Made by a program: the position numbers and the translations under genes. A stretch of 22,016 bases of DNA, from the NCBI GenBank assembly GCA_023398295.1, contig JAEWSL010000037.1, positions 1 through 22,016 on the forward strand, given 5' to 3'. This stretch comes from Elusimicrobiota bacterium. Its GTDB lineage: Bacteria > Elusimicrobiota > Elusimicrobia > Elusimicrobiales > Elusimicrobiaceae. Below, piece by piece: positions 14,842 through 21,610 of the stretch (position 1 is the first letter of the stretch; every line of letters begins with the position of its first letter). Under the pieces are notes generated by a model. It did not search any database and had not been told where the DNA came from. It saw nothing but the letters and a program-made list of their open reading frames with translations.

Positions 14842-14858
14842 ATAGAATAAGATTCTAT
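14842..14858. promoter_or_regulatory. Palindrome in the promoter zone of the two-helix membrane protein
   Basis: ATAGAAT and ATTCTAT flank a 3-base centre, forming a perfect 7-bp dyad just upstream of a TAAAAT box (14834-14839) and 15 bases from the ATG. Position and symmetry suit a repressor operator overlapping the promoter spacer. No regulator is encoded nearby. Confidence 0.4.
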
Positions 14859-15005
14859 AGATAGAAAGGATATTAAATAATTTTTAGATAGAAAAACGAT
14901 AAGCTTGCTCAGCGCATTTTTTAATCAAATTGCCCTTTTTAGGAAGCCGAAGCGAAAGTATCTATAGTTTAAGCGGGTAATATATATTTTTTCAAAGGAT
15001 TTTTT

Positions 15006-15094
15006 GTTTATACGAGGAGCCTGCAACGAGGTATATCAAGGAGCGGAGCAAAGCGAGCGGTATATCCGAGTTGCAAAAGCGACAAAGTATAAAC
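15006..15094. repeat. 89-base imperfect palindrome beside tRNA-Ser
   Basis: The outer arms GTTTATAC (15006-15013) and GTATAAAC (15087-15094) are exact complements. Inside them GCAAC (15023-15027) pairs with GTTGC (15070-15074), and two GGTATATC copies flank a core of GAGC-type repeats (15038-15059). It lies 20 bases from the 3' end of the tRNA gene. It resembles a short dispersed hairpin element rather than a simple terminator. Confidence 0.65.
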
Positions 15095-15113
15095 GAAAAA
15101 GCCGAAGAAAAAA

Positions 15114-15200
15114 CGGAGAGGGAGGGATTCGAACCCTCGATACAGTTTCCCGTATACAGTCTTTCCAGGACTGCTCCTTAAACCGCTCGGACACCTCTCC
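15114..15200 (-). tRNA. tRNA-Ser(GGA)
   Basis: An 87-base class II tRNA on the minus strand. The acceptor GGAGAGG pairs with CCTCTCC, and the anticodon stem CAGTC/GACTG carries the loop CTGGAAA, giving anticodon GGA. There is a long variable arm (TACGGGAAACTGTA), the T arm GAGGG/CCCTC with TTCGAAT, and discriminator G, as expected for serine. CCA is not encoded. Confidence 0.97.
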
Positions 15201-15312
15201 AAAACTTCTTATACTTTTAGCTCTCTGGCTAGTGAGAGCGCTCTAAAACTTCTTTTATTTCAAAACTTCTTATATCTTATTATATCAAATACTTAAGAGC
15301 TATAAAAACAGA

Positions 15313-15346
15313 CGCAAAAATGCCGCCCGTCGTTAAAACGGACGGC
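15313..15346 (-). terminator. Terminator after the small basic protein gene
   Basis: On the minus strand, GCCGTCCGT pairs with ACGGGCGGC (15338-15346 with 15322-15330) through nine pairs including one G-U wobble, and is followed by ATTTTT. On the plus strand the same position is a C-A mismatch, so minus-strand transcription is favoured. It lies about 120 bases beyond the stop at 15467. Confidence 0.65.
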
Positions 15347-15466
15347 TAAAAATTTTTGCGCTTAATTTTATAATCCCTAAATCTTAAAACGTTAAATAAA
15401 TTCCGCAAATTAAAGGACGGAAAATAAAAACCGTTCGCCCATGCTTAAAACAGGCTTCCCCTAAAA

Positions 15467-15715
15467 TCAATGCCTGCTTTTTTTATCGTTTTCTTTAAGC
15501 AGGGTTTCCAAATTTATTATGCGCCAGCCTGCCCTTCTTAGCATTGATACTAAAACCGCCTGCGCCGGATTTAGGATTCTTATCTTGTGGGACTTGGGTG
15601 CGCAACGCTTGCCTTTTTTGTCAACCGCTTTTTTGACGGGGGATACTTCTTCTTTTTTACCGGCCGCCGCTTTAGCCCTGCTGCGGTTTGTCTTCCTGCG
15701 CGCTGTGGGGGGCAT
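15467..15715 (-). CDS. Small highly basic protein, possibly nucleic-acid binding
   Basis: An 82-residue protein not recognised as a named family. The first half is a disordered-looking tail rich in Lys, Arg, Ala and Pro (MPPTARRKTNRSRAKAAAGK and a second KKAVDKKGKR block), similar in composition to histone-H1-like bacterial proteins. The second half (RILNPAQAVLVSMLRRAGWRI) looks like a compact helical segment ending in LLKENDKK. A perfect AGGAGG site eight bases before the ATG makes this a convincing gene despite its size. It is monocistronic with its own downstream terminator. Nucleoid or RNA binding is an inference from composition only. Confidence 0.75.
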   Translation of the reverse strand: MPPTARRKTNRSRAKAAAGKKEEVSPVKKAVDKKGKRCAPKSHKIRILNPAQAVLVSMLRRAGWRIINLETLLKENDKKSRH

Positions 15716-15812
15716 ATCTTTAACCTCCTAACTTATAAAGATTAGGCTTAATAGCCATATATAATTATGGTATTTTTTTAGGAAATAATCAACACCGTTT
15801 TTAACGCGCAGT

Positions 15813-17051
15813 TTACGACGGGAATTGTTTTACTATGGGCACGGACTGTGTTGGCTTAAGGCCGTCCTGCGTCAGCGTGAGATGACGTTTCAACCCGAAG
15901 AACAGCATACCCGCCGCAAAGCCGGCTGCGCCCACTATCAGCCAGGGGCCGGCAGCATAGACGGGACTTATATGCTGCATCATAATGCCCGCGCCAAAAA
16001 TACCCAGCGCGATGCCGGACTGATTTGCAAGCGTATAGAGCCCCAGATATCTGCCGCGTTTATTATCCGGCGCAAGGTTGGAGGCAAGCGAGTGACCTGC
16101 GGGCAGCACGCACATTTCGCCTATAGCCGATAAAATCACGCCGACTGCCAGCGCAAAAAAAGTATAAGCAAAACCAATGGAGCCAAAGCCCACCGCGTAC
16201 AAAAAGCAGCCTATGGCAAGGGCAAGGGTAAGGCGCAGTTTGGAGGTAACCCTAGTTACCGGATATTGCAAAATTACGACGGATAATCCTTGTATGGCAA
16301 AGAGCATGCCGACCACATTTTCGTTTAGATGCAGACGGTTTGCGCAGTGCAGAGAAAGGCCCACCACAAGCTGCGCTGTGACGGTGGAAATCAAAAATTC
16401 ATAGGCGCATAATTTTGCCAAAGTGCCGTTTTTAAGTTCCAGCAGCATTTGGACAAAATTGCTTTTTCTCCTCTCGGTTTTGGCCAAAGTTTCCTTAATA
16501 TTTTTATGAACGTAAAAAACCGAGAGGAGAAAAATGCAGCCCGTAAGGAAAAAACCCGAAGCGAAAGAAGTCCCCGCTAGAAAGCCGCCCATGGCGGGGC
16601 CTATGGTCCAGCCTAAATTGAGGCCGATGCGGATATAACCGAAGGCTTTTATACGCTCCGTAGGCGTGGTATTATCGGCAATCCATGCATTAGACGACGG
16701 GCGGAAAAACGCGCCGAAAAAGCACCCCGCAAAATGCAAAGCAATCGGCCAGAGATAATAAGTATCAAGATAAATGGTAAACCCTATGGCAAGCATGGTT
16801 ATGCTGCGCAGCAGCAGAGATAAGGTCATAACGCGCTTTCGTCCGAAAGCGTCGGAAACTTCGCCGCTGATTGCGCTTGCCACAGCCGTTGTAAGCATAG
16901 CAAGAGATAAAACCAAGCCTATGACGCCCGAAGAAACGTTTTTGTGCACGCTTAAATATATCGCAAAAAACGGGACGGACAAGCCGTATCCCAGCGCGAT
17001 AAGCCCGTTTGCTATTGAAATTATTACTATGCCTTTTGTCTTTTCGGTCAT
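15813..17051 (-). CDS. Major facilitator superfamily transporter, probable exporter
   Basis: A 412-residue, 12-helix MFS protein of the inner membrane. The loop between helices 2 and 3 has the MFS motif A (GEVSDAFGRKRVM, residues 63-75). The region NLGWTIGPAMGGFLAG near 145-160 resembles the motif C of drug:H+ antiporters, which supports efflux of small molecules. The substrate cannot be read from the sequence. It follows the guanine deaminase gene by 66 bases in the same orientation, so a link to purines is possible but unproven. No clear ribosome site is seen before the ATG, and a pair of mutually exclusive hairpins lies in the intergenic region. Confidence 0.88.
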   Translation of the reverse strand: MTEKTKGIVIISIANGLIALGYGLSVPFFAIYLSVHKNVSSGVIGLVLSLAMLTTAVASAISGEVSDAFGRKRVMTLSLLLRSITMLAIGFTIYLDTYYLWPIALHFAGCFFGAFFRPSSNAWIADNTTPTERIKAFGYIRIGLNLGWTIGPAMGGFLAGTSFASGFFLTGCIFLLSVFYVHKNIKETLAKTERRKSNFVQMLLELKNGTLAKLCAYEFLISTVTAQLVVGLSLHCANRLHLNENVVGMLFAIQGLSVVILQYPVTRVTSKLRLTLALAIGCFLYAVGFGSIGFAYTFFALAVGVILSAIGEMCVLPAGHSLASNLAPDNKRGRYLGLYTLANQSGIALGIFGAGIMMQHISPVYAAGPWLIVGAAGFAAGMLFFGLKRHLTLTQDGLKPTQSVPIVKQFPS

Positions 17052-17117
17052 ACAAAAAATACCCGCCGCTTTTTTATTTGAAAGCTTTGCGCAAAGCGGT
17101 TTTGCAAGTCTTAAAAT

Positions 17118-17666
17118 TTAATAATGCACCTTATCTTTTTTTGAAAGCCAAACTTCAAAGGGGGCGTTTTCGTTTTTAAGCGGCAGGCGGAAAGTTTTTA
17201 TCTTCCTTTTGCTTTCGCTGACGGATATTTCCTTATATATAAAGGAATCGTCAAAGCCCGCTTTTGCCGCCAGTTTTTTTGGCGCGGCGTAATAAAGGGC
17301 TTTGGGGCGCGCCCAGTAAATTGCGCCAAGGCACATAGGACAGGGCTCTGCGCTGGCGTAAATAACGCAGTCTTTAAGCTGAAACGTTTTTAGCTTTTTG
17401 CAGGCTTTCCTTATGGCGTTTATTTCGGCGTGGGCGGTGGGATCGTTTTTGTCGGTTACGGTGTTGCTTGCTTTGGCTATTACGCGCCCGTCTTTTACTA
17501 TAAGCGCGCCAAAAGGCCCGCCTGCCCCGCGCGCGCTTTTTTGCGCTGCGGCAACGGCCGCTGATAAAAATTTTATATGCCCCCGCTGTTCTTTGGATAT
17601 AAAGTTTTCAACTTTTTTAATCTTTTTGGCGGCAGTTATTTTTTGTTTGTTTTTACGGGCTGTCAT
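17118..17666 (-). CDS. guaD: Guanine deaminase (cytidine-deaminase-fold type)
   Basis: Converts guanine to xanthine, a step in purine salvage and catabolism. The 182-residue protein has the zinc-dependent deaminase motifs HAEINAIR (His79, catalytic Glu81) and PCPMCLGAI (Cys109, Cys112). It also has the sequence context GGPFGALIVKDG, YWARPKALYYA and AGFDDSFIYKEI, characteristic of the Bacillus-type guanine deaminase rather than of tRNA adenosine deaminase TadA. Compared with that enzyme it has a basic N-terminal extension of about 28 residues (MTARKNKQKITAAKKIKK...). The start is supported by AGAGG just upstream of the ATG, so the extension appears real. It sits 69 bases after nadB and before an MFS gene. 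Confidence 0.9.
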   Translation of the reverse strand: MTARKNKQKITAAKKIKKVENFISKEQRGHIKFLSAAVAAAQKSARGAGGPFGALIVKDGRVIAKASNTVTDKNDPTAHAEINAIRKACKKLKTFQLKDCVIYASAEPCPMCLGAIYWARPKALYYAAPKKLAAKAGFDDSFIYKEISVSESKRKIKTFRLPLKNENAPFEVWLSKKDKVHY

Positions 17667-17735
17667 AGAAAACCTCTTTTTTTGTTTTTTTTATCGTTAT
17701 TTATATTTTTTTAGAATTGTTTTATCGGACAGGGT

Positions 17736-19286
17736 TTATTTATCTTCCTGTCTGTAGTGAGTGCCGCGGCTTTTTGTGTTCTTAAGCGCCGCGTAAGTTA
17801 CCAGCAGCGCGCTTTGGGCGGCGTTGCGCAAATTAAGCAAATCTTCCGTCGGTTTGGCGTCTTTATAGAAGATGTCAATTTCATTTTTAAGGTGGCGCAA
17901 AATTTTCTCCGCACGGGCAAGGCGCATCTGGCTGCGCAAAAGGCCCACATAGTTCCACATGGTGTTTTTAATGGCGGAAATATCCTGTAAAATAAGATTT
18001 TTATCTGGCTCTTTTGTGGGCATAACCCACTCTTTAGGCTCTGGTAAATAAAATTTTGCGCGCTTTATTTCTTTAGCGTCGGCCTTTGCGCAAAGGTACG
18101 CGCTGGCCGCCGCCTCAAGAAGAGAAGTGCTGGCCAGACGGTTTGCCCCGTGAAATCCGTTACAGGCGCATTCCCCGACGACGTTTAAGTTGGCTATATT
18201 GGTGCGTCCCCTTATATCGGTAAACACGCCGCCGCAAAAATAATGCATGGCGGGCACTACGGGTATAGGTTGTTTTGTTATGTCAACGCCGCCCTCAAGG
18301 CATGTTTCGTAAATATGCGGAAAGCGGGTTTTTATGAAGGCGGGCTTCATGGAGGAAAGGTCCAAATAGACGCAATCGTCGCCGTTTTTTAGCATTTCAT
18401 GCTCAATTGCGCGCGCCACTATATCGCGCGGGGCCAAATCTTTAAGAGGGTGATAGGCGGCCATAAATCTGTCCCCTTTTGCGTTTATCAGGACGGCGCC
18501 CTCTCCGCGCACGGCTTCCGAAATAAGCGCGCTTCGCCCACGCGCAAACACGGTGGGGTGAAACTGGGTGTATTCCAAATTTATAACGCGCGCGCCTATG
18601 CGGTAGGCCATGGCAAGCCCGTGACCGAAGGCCGAGGGGGAGTTTGTGGTATGCTTATAAATCTGGCCTATGCCGCCGGTGGCCAGGATTGTTTTCTTGG
18701 CGGTTACGGCAAAAACTTCGCCCGTTTTTTTATTAAGGACATACGCGCCGAAGCAGGTTAAAGGCTTGTAAATATCCATTTGGTCTTTGGAGCTGTGCGA
18801 TAAAGTCATTAAATCAATGGCTATGGTATTTGGCAAAAGCCTTAGGTTTTTAAGTTTTTTGAGATGCTTTTGCATAGCGTCAATTATGGCGCGGCCGGTA
18901 GTGTCTTTGCTGAAAATTATTCTTTTTTTACTGTGGGCGGCTTCTTGGGTAAATTGTAATTTGCCGTCGGGGGCGCGGTTGAAATCGGTCTTGAAGGTGT
19001 TAATGAAGAGTTTTTTGGTAACTTCAAAACCGGCAAGCACGTCTGCGCGCACGGCCTCTTCGTTGCAAAGGCCGCAGCCTGCGTTTTGGATATCTTTTAT
19101 AAGCAGGGGGATATCGGGATTTGGCTCGTATATTATGCCGCCCTGCGCGAGGGAGGAATTGCACTCGTCAATCTCCCCGCAGCTCAGGAGAATGCATTTT
19201 TGCCCCGCTTTTGCGGCGGTGTAGGCATAGACGGAACCGGCGATGCCGCTTCCTATTACAAGGCAATCGGTTTTCAAGATTCTCAT
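17736..19286 (-). CDS. nadB: L-aspartate oxidase
   Basis: FAD enzyme that oxidises L-aspartate to iminoaspartate, the first step of de novo NAD synthesis. In anaerobes fumarate serves as electron acceptor. The 516-residue protein shows the FAD dinucleotide motif GSGIAG (12-17), SSLAQGGI, the substrate-loop residues in EYTQFHPT and SEAVRGEGA, the DLAPRDIVARAI segment and the C-terminal GECACNGFHGANRLASTSLLE. This pattern is shared with succinate dehydrogenase flavoproteins but is typical of NadB. The ATG at 19286 gives the normal N-terminus. An upstream in-frame TTG (19328) is rejected as it adds an atypical extension. There is no ribosome site, and a TATAAT box ends six bases before the ATG. 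nadA and nadC are not in the window. Confidence 0.93.
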   Translation of the reverse strand: MRILKTDCLVIGSGIAGSVYAYTAAKAGQKCILLSCGEIDECNSSLAQGGIIYEPNPDIPLLIKDIQNAGCGLCNEEAVRADVLAGFEVTKKLFINTFKTDFNRAPDGKLQFTQEAAHSKKRIIFSKDTTGRAIIDAMQKHLKKLKNLRLLPNTIAIDLMTLSHSSKDQMDIYKPLTCFGAYVLNKKTGEVFAVTAKKTILATGGIGQIYKHTTNSPSAFGHGLAMAYRIGARVINLEYTQFHPTVFARGRSALISEAVRGEGAVLINAKGDRFMAAYHPLKDLAPRDIVARAIEHEMLKNGDDCVYLDLSSMKPAFIKTRFPHIYETCLEGGVDITKQPIPVVPAMHYFCGGVFTDIRGRTNIANLNVVGECACNGFHGANRLASTSLLEAAASAYLCAKADAKEIKRAKFYLPEPKEWVMPTKEPDKNLILQDISAIKNTMWNYVGLLRSQMRLARAEKILRHLKNEIDIFYKDAKPTEDLLNLRNAAQSALLVTYAALKNTKSRGTHYRQEDK

Positions 19287-19292
19287 AAGTAG

Positions 19293-19322
19293 ATTATATA
19301 ATAATAAGGCAATTGGTGGTAA
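19293..19322 (-). promoter_or_regulatory. Promoter of nadB, possibly producing a leaderless mRNA
   Basis: On the minus strand TTACCA (19317-19322) and a perfect TATAAT (19293-19298) are 18 bases apart. The ATG begins seven bases beyond the -10, the usual distance to a transcription start, so the transcript may begin at the start codon itself. This fits the lack of a Shine-Dalgarno sequence. Confidence 0.55.
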
Positions 19323-19383
19323 CGGCAACGACGGTTTGCCGTTGTCCTACCATATACTGTTAATATTTTTGTAAACTTTATAC

Positions 19384-20412
19384 ATGGTAAAGTATATCTC
19401 AAAACGCCTCATAATGCTGCCGCCGGTCCTGCTGGGCGTTTCGTTTTTATTATTCCTGCTGACGGCGCGCCTGTCCCCCCAGATGCGCGCTGCGCTCTAC
19501 ATCAAAGACGCGCGCCAAATGGCAAATATAGATCAGGTAATAAATCAATACGGCCTCAACGATCCTCTCATTGTGCAGTACGGCCGCTGGCTTAAAGGGA
19601 TAGCAAAAGGCGATTTTGGCTACAGCGAAACGGCAAAAATGCCAGTCAGCGCTGCGATAAAAGCTTACCTGCCAGCAAGCGTGCAGCTGGCCGTCTGCAC
19701 TATGATTATGGTGATATTTTTCGGAGTTTGGCTGGGCATTCTCTCGGCGCAGTATAAGGATAAATTTTTGGATAATTTCCTCCGTATGTTTTCCCTGGCG
19801 GGATTTTCTGTCCCAATATTTGTGCTGGGGCTTTTGCTGCTAATGTTCTTCTACGGCAAGCTGCGCTGGTTTCCCCCGGGGGAGCTCGGCCTGCGCTCCG
19901 ATATAATAGTAAACAATCCCGCTTTCAAACATTTCACGGGCTTTCTTTTGATTGACAGCCTGCTTAACCTTAAGTTCTTTGTTTTCCTTGATACCCTGCG
20001 CCATCTTATTTTGCCGTCGCTTACTTTATGTCTAGGCTCCTTTGCGCTGATGGTGCGCGTGATGCGCTCGTCTATGTTGGAGGAGTTTAACAAAGACTAT
20101 ATAAAAACCGCCGCCGCCCTGGGCCTCAGTCAGAAAAGCATAATTTATAAGCACGCGGCGGTAAACGCTTTGCGCCCCGTGGTAACCCTCTCAAGCATAC
20201 AATTTATACGCCTTTTGGGCGGCACGGTAATAGTGGAAACCGTTTTTGACTACCCCGGCATAGGCCGCTGGGGCGTGCAATGCGCGCAGCAGCTTGATAT
20301 AGCGGGGGTTTTGGGCTTTTCGCTTATGGTGGCCTGTTTGTTTGTGGCGGGTAATTTGGCCGCAGATATTTTATACACCGCGCTGGACCCGCGCATAAGA
20401 CTTTCAAACTGA
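19384..20412 (+). CDS. Peptide/nickel-type ABC transporter permease, OppB/DppB family
   Basis: First membrane subunit of an oligopeptide-type ABC importer. The 342-residue protein has an N-terminal helix, the periplasmic-loop pattern LNDPLIVQYGRWLKGIAKGDFG, five further helices and the EAA coupling motif (DYIKTAAALGLSQKSIIYKHA). It ends with the usual ALDPRIRLSN. The start is fixed closely by an in-frame stop at 19372. No ribosome site is evident. It is divergent from nadB (97-base gap) and followed after 16 bases by the OppC-type gene. The cognate binding protein and ATPases are not in the window; they may be unlinked or encoded elsewhere. Peptides are the likely substrate, in keeping with an amino-acid-fermenting lifestyle. 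Confidence 0.92.
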   Translation: MVKYISKRLIMLPPVLLGVSFLLFLLTARLSPQMRAALYIKDARQMANIDQVINQYGLNDPLIVQYGRWLKGIAKGDFGYSETAKMPVSAAIKAYLPASVQLAVCTMIMVIFFGVWLGILSAQYKDKFLDNFLRMFSLAGFSVPIFVLGLLLLMFFYGKLRWFPPGELGLRSDIIVNNPAFKHFTGFLLIDSLLNLKFFVFLDTLRHLILPSLTLCLGSFALMVRVMRSSMLEEFNKDYIKTAAALGLSQKSIIYKHAAVNALRPVVTLSSIQFIRLLGGTVIVETVFDYPGIGRWGVQCAQQLDIAGVLGFSLMVACLFVAGNLAADILYTALDPRIRLSN

Positions 20413-20428
20413 AGGCGGCCGCAAAATT

Positions 20429-21301
20429 ATGGATTATAAAAAACTTATAAAAAAACTTCTTAAAAACACAAACTTCCTTTGCGGTTTTGCCATAGTTTTA
20501 TTTTTTATTCTAACGGCGCTCTTTGCACCCGTTCTTGCGCCCGCCGTTTCGCAGGACGCCTATAAAATGCCGCAGGCCGGCTACGAAGTCGCCCCGGCCG
20601 CGCCAAGCGCGCAGCATATTTTCGGCACTACGGAAAATCAATACGATATTTTCTACGGCACTGTTTGGGGCGCGCGCATGGCCTTTAAGGTGGGCGTAAC
20701 GGTTGTGTTCTTTGCTTTGCTTATCGGTATTTTTGTGGGCGGGGCATCGGGGTTTCTGGGCGGCTGGTGGGACGAGGTTTTAATGCGCATGACCGACGTT
20801 ATTTTTGCCATACCCTCAATGGTGCTTGCCATGGTAATTGCCGCTATGCTGGGCCCCGACTTAAAAAATATGATGCTGGCCCTTACCGTCGTTGCGTGGC
20901 CCTCTTACGCGCGCCTCATACGCGGGGACGTTTTGAGCGTCAAAGAAAGGGATTTTGTTTTGGCCGCCACCGCTTTGGGCGCAAGCAGAAGAAGAATTTT
21001 CTTTAAGCATATCCTGCCCAATATAATTTATCCAGTCGTTATAGTGGCAAGTTTGGATATAGGCTATATTGTGCTGACGGCTTCCTCGCTAAGCTTTTTG
21101 GGGCTCGGCGCGCCGCTTGGCACGGCCGACTGGGGGCAGCTTGTCGCCCTTTCGCGCAACTGGATTTTGGGCCGCCACGGCGACGCTTTGGCCTATTGGC
21201 ACACCGTGGCCGTGCCGGGCGGCGCGCTGATGCTCTTTGTGCTGGGCTGGAATCTTTTGGGCGACGCTTACCGCGATATTCTGGACCCGCATATCCGTTA
21301 A
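20429..21301 (+). CDS. Peptide/nickel-type ABC transporter permease, OppC/DppC family
   Basis: Second membrane subunit, partner of the preceding permease. The 290-residue protein has the OppC N-terminal cytoplasmic helix and the periplasmic HIFGTTENQYDIFYGTVWGAR segment (normally HxLGTDxxGRDxxSRxxxGAR). Here the usual GTDxxGRD box reads GTTENQYD, a noticeable departure. The EAA motif is DFVLAATALGASRRRIFFKHI, and the C-terminus DILDPHIR is standard. An AAGGCGG site precedes the ATG. It closes the rightward unit; the hairpin that follows has its T tract on the opposite strand, so termination of this transcript is uncertain. Confidence 0.92.
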   Translation: MDYKKLIKKLLKNTNFLCGFAIVLFFILTALFAPVLAPAVSQDAYKMPQAGYEVAPAAPSAQHIFGTTENQYDIFYGTVWGARMAFKVGVTVVFFALLIGIFVGGASGFLGGWWDEVLMRMTDVIFAIPSMVLAMVIAAMLGPDLKNMMLALTVVAWPSYARLIRGDVLSVKERDFVLAATALGASRRRIFFKHILPNIIYPVVIVASLDIGYIVLTASSLSFLGLGAPLGTADWGQLVALSRNWILGRHGDALAYWHTVAVPGGALMLFVLGWNLLGDAYRDILDPHIR

Positions 21302-21337
21302 ATTCCGCCGAGTTCTTGGGAAGATACTTCTTAGGAC

Positions 21338-21373
21338 AAAAAAATAAACCCCCGCGTATTAATTCGGGGGTTT
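21338..21373 (-). terminator. Intrinsic terminator of the candidate small RNA
   Basis: A perfect 9-bp stem AAACCCCCG/CGGGGGTTT (21365-21373 with 21346-21354) is followed on the minus strand by A and then seven T residues (21344-21338). On the plus strand only TTTAG follows, so the strong direction is leftward. Confidence 0.88.
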
Positions 21374-21512
21374 AGTTAGTTAGTGACTCTTTGGTCATTT
21401 ATACTATTCCTTTAAGAACTGCCGGATCAACTTATTTAAGGAGGCTTATTGCTATGACGGGGCACCGCTGCCCGCGCTCACAACACCCGCCTAAAACGCC
21501 CTTTGCAGTCTT
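21338..21512 (-). ncRNA. Candidate structured small RNA, about 175 nucleotides
   Basis: On the minus strand a consensus promoter and an intrinsic terminator bracket this interval, and no convincing protein gene lies inside. The predicted RNA begins AAGACTGC, which can close against GCAG-U-UCUU (21423-21415) to form a large domain. Inside is a GGGCA/TGCCC hairpin with tetraloop (21473-21460) and an A/U-flanked CCUCCUU (21444-21438). The 3' tail contains UAACUAACUAAA before the terminator. I checked by eye for SRP RNA, 6S, tmRNA, RNase P and c-di-GMP riboswitch signatures and found none convincing. An eight-codon frame with a possible ribosome site (21372-21398) may be a leader peptide or chance. 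Confidence 0.65.
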
Positions 21513-21518
21513 ACCGAT

Positions 21519-21546
21519 ATTATAGGCGGGGGCTTGTAATTGTCAA
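21519..21546 (-). promoter_or_regulatory. Consensus sigma70-type promoter of the candidate small RNA
   Basis: TTGACA (21541-21546) and TATAAT (21519-21524) are both perfect and 16 bases apart on the minus strand. The predicted start is about 21512. It is the best promoter in the window. Confidence 0.85.
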
Positions 21547-21587
21547 GGCCCACAAAAGACCTAAAACTTATTAATCTTTTGCGGGCC
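21547..21587 (-). terminator. 3' hairpin of the hydrolase gene, abutting the small-RNA promoter
   Basis: A 13-bp stem (21575-21587 with 21547-21559) has a 15-base loop. On the minus strand all 13 positions pair, one as G-U; on the plus strand that position is a C-A mismatch, so it is selected in leftward RNA. The -35 box of the next unit starts directly after it. No T tract follows. Confidence 0.55.
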
Positions 21588-21610
21588 TCGTCGTCAAAAA
21601 AAAATAAAAT

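Noticed and set aside
15004..15246. Open frames on both strands across tRNA-Ser and the adjacent palindrome
   Set aside because: They read through a tRNA and a palindromic repeat; no ribosome site.
15201..15275. Three copies of AAAACTTCTT (15201, 15245, 15262) considered as a CRISPR-like or tandem array
   Set aside because: The copies are only about 10-13 bases, irregularly spaced, and lack spacers of uniform length; no cas genes are present.
19287..19328. TTG start for nadB at 19328
   Set aside because: It adds 14 atypical residues and would start upstream of the predicted promoter's -10 box.
21338..21512. Assignment of the candidate small RNA to SRP RNA, 6S RNA or a riboswitch
   Set aside because: The SRP apical GGAA/GGAAGCAG signature, a convincing 6S central bubble with paired ends, and riboswitch cores were not found by eye, and no gene follows on the same strand for a riboswitch to control.
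21454..21525. 23-codon frame on the plus strand with AAGGAGG nine bases upstream
   Set aside because: It overlaps the -10 box of the minus-strand promoter, its residues look random (MTGHRCPRS...), and the AAGGAGG is the complement of the RNA's CCUCCUU. Kept only as a remote possibility.
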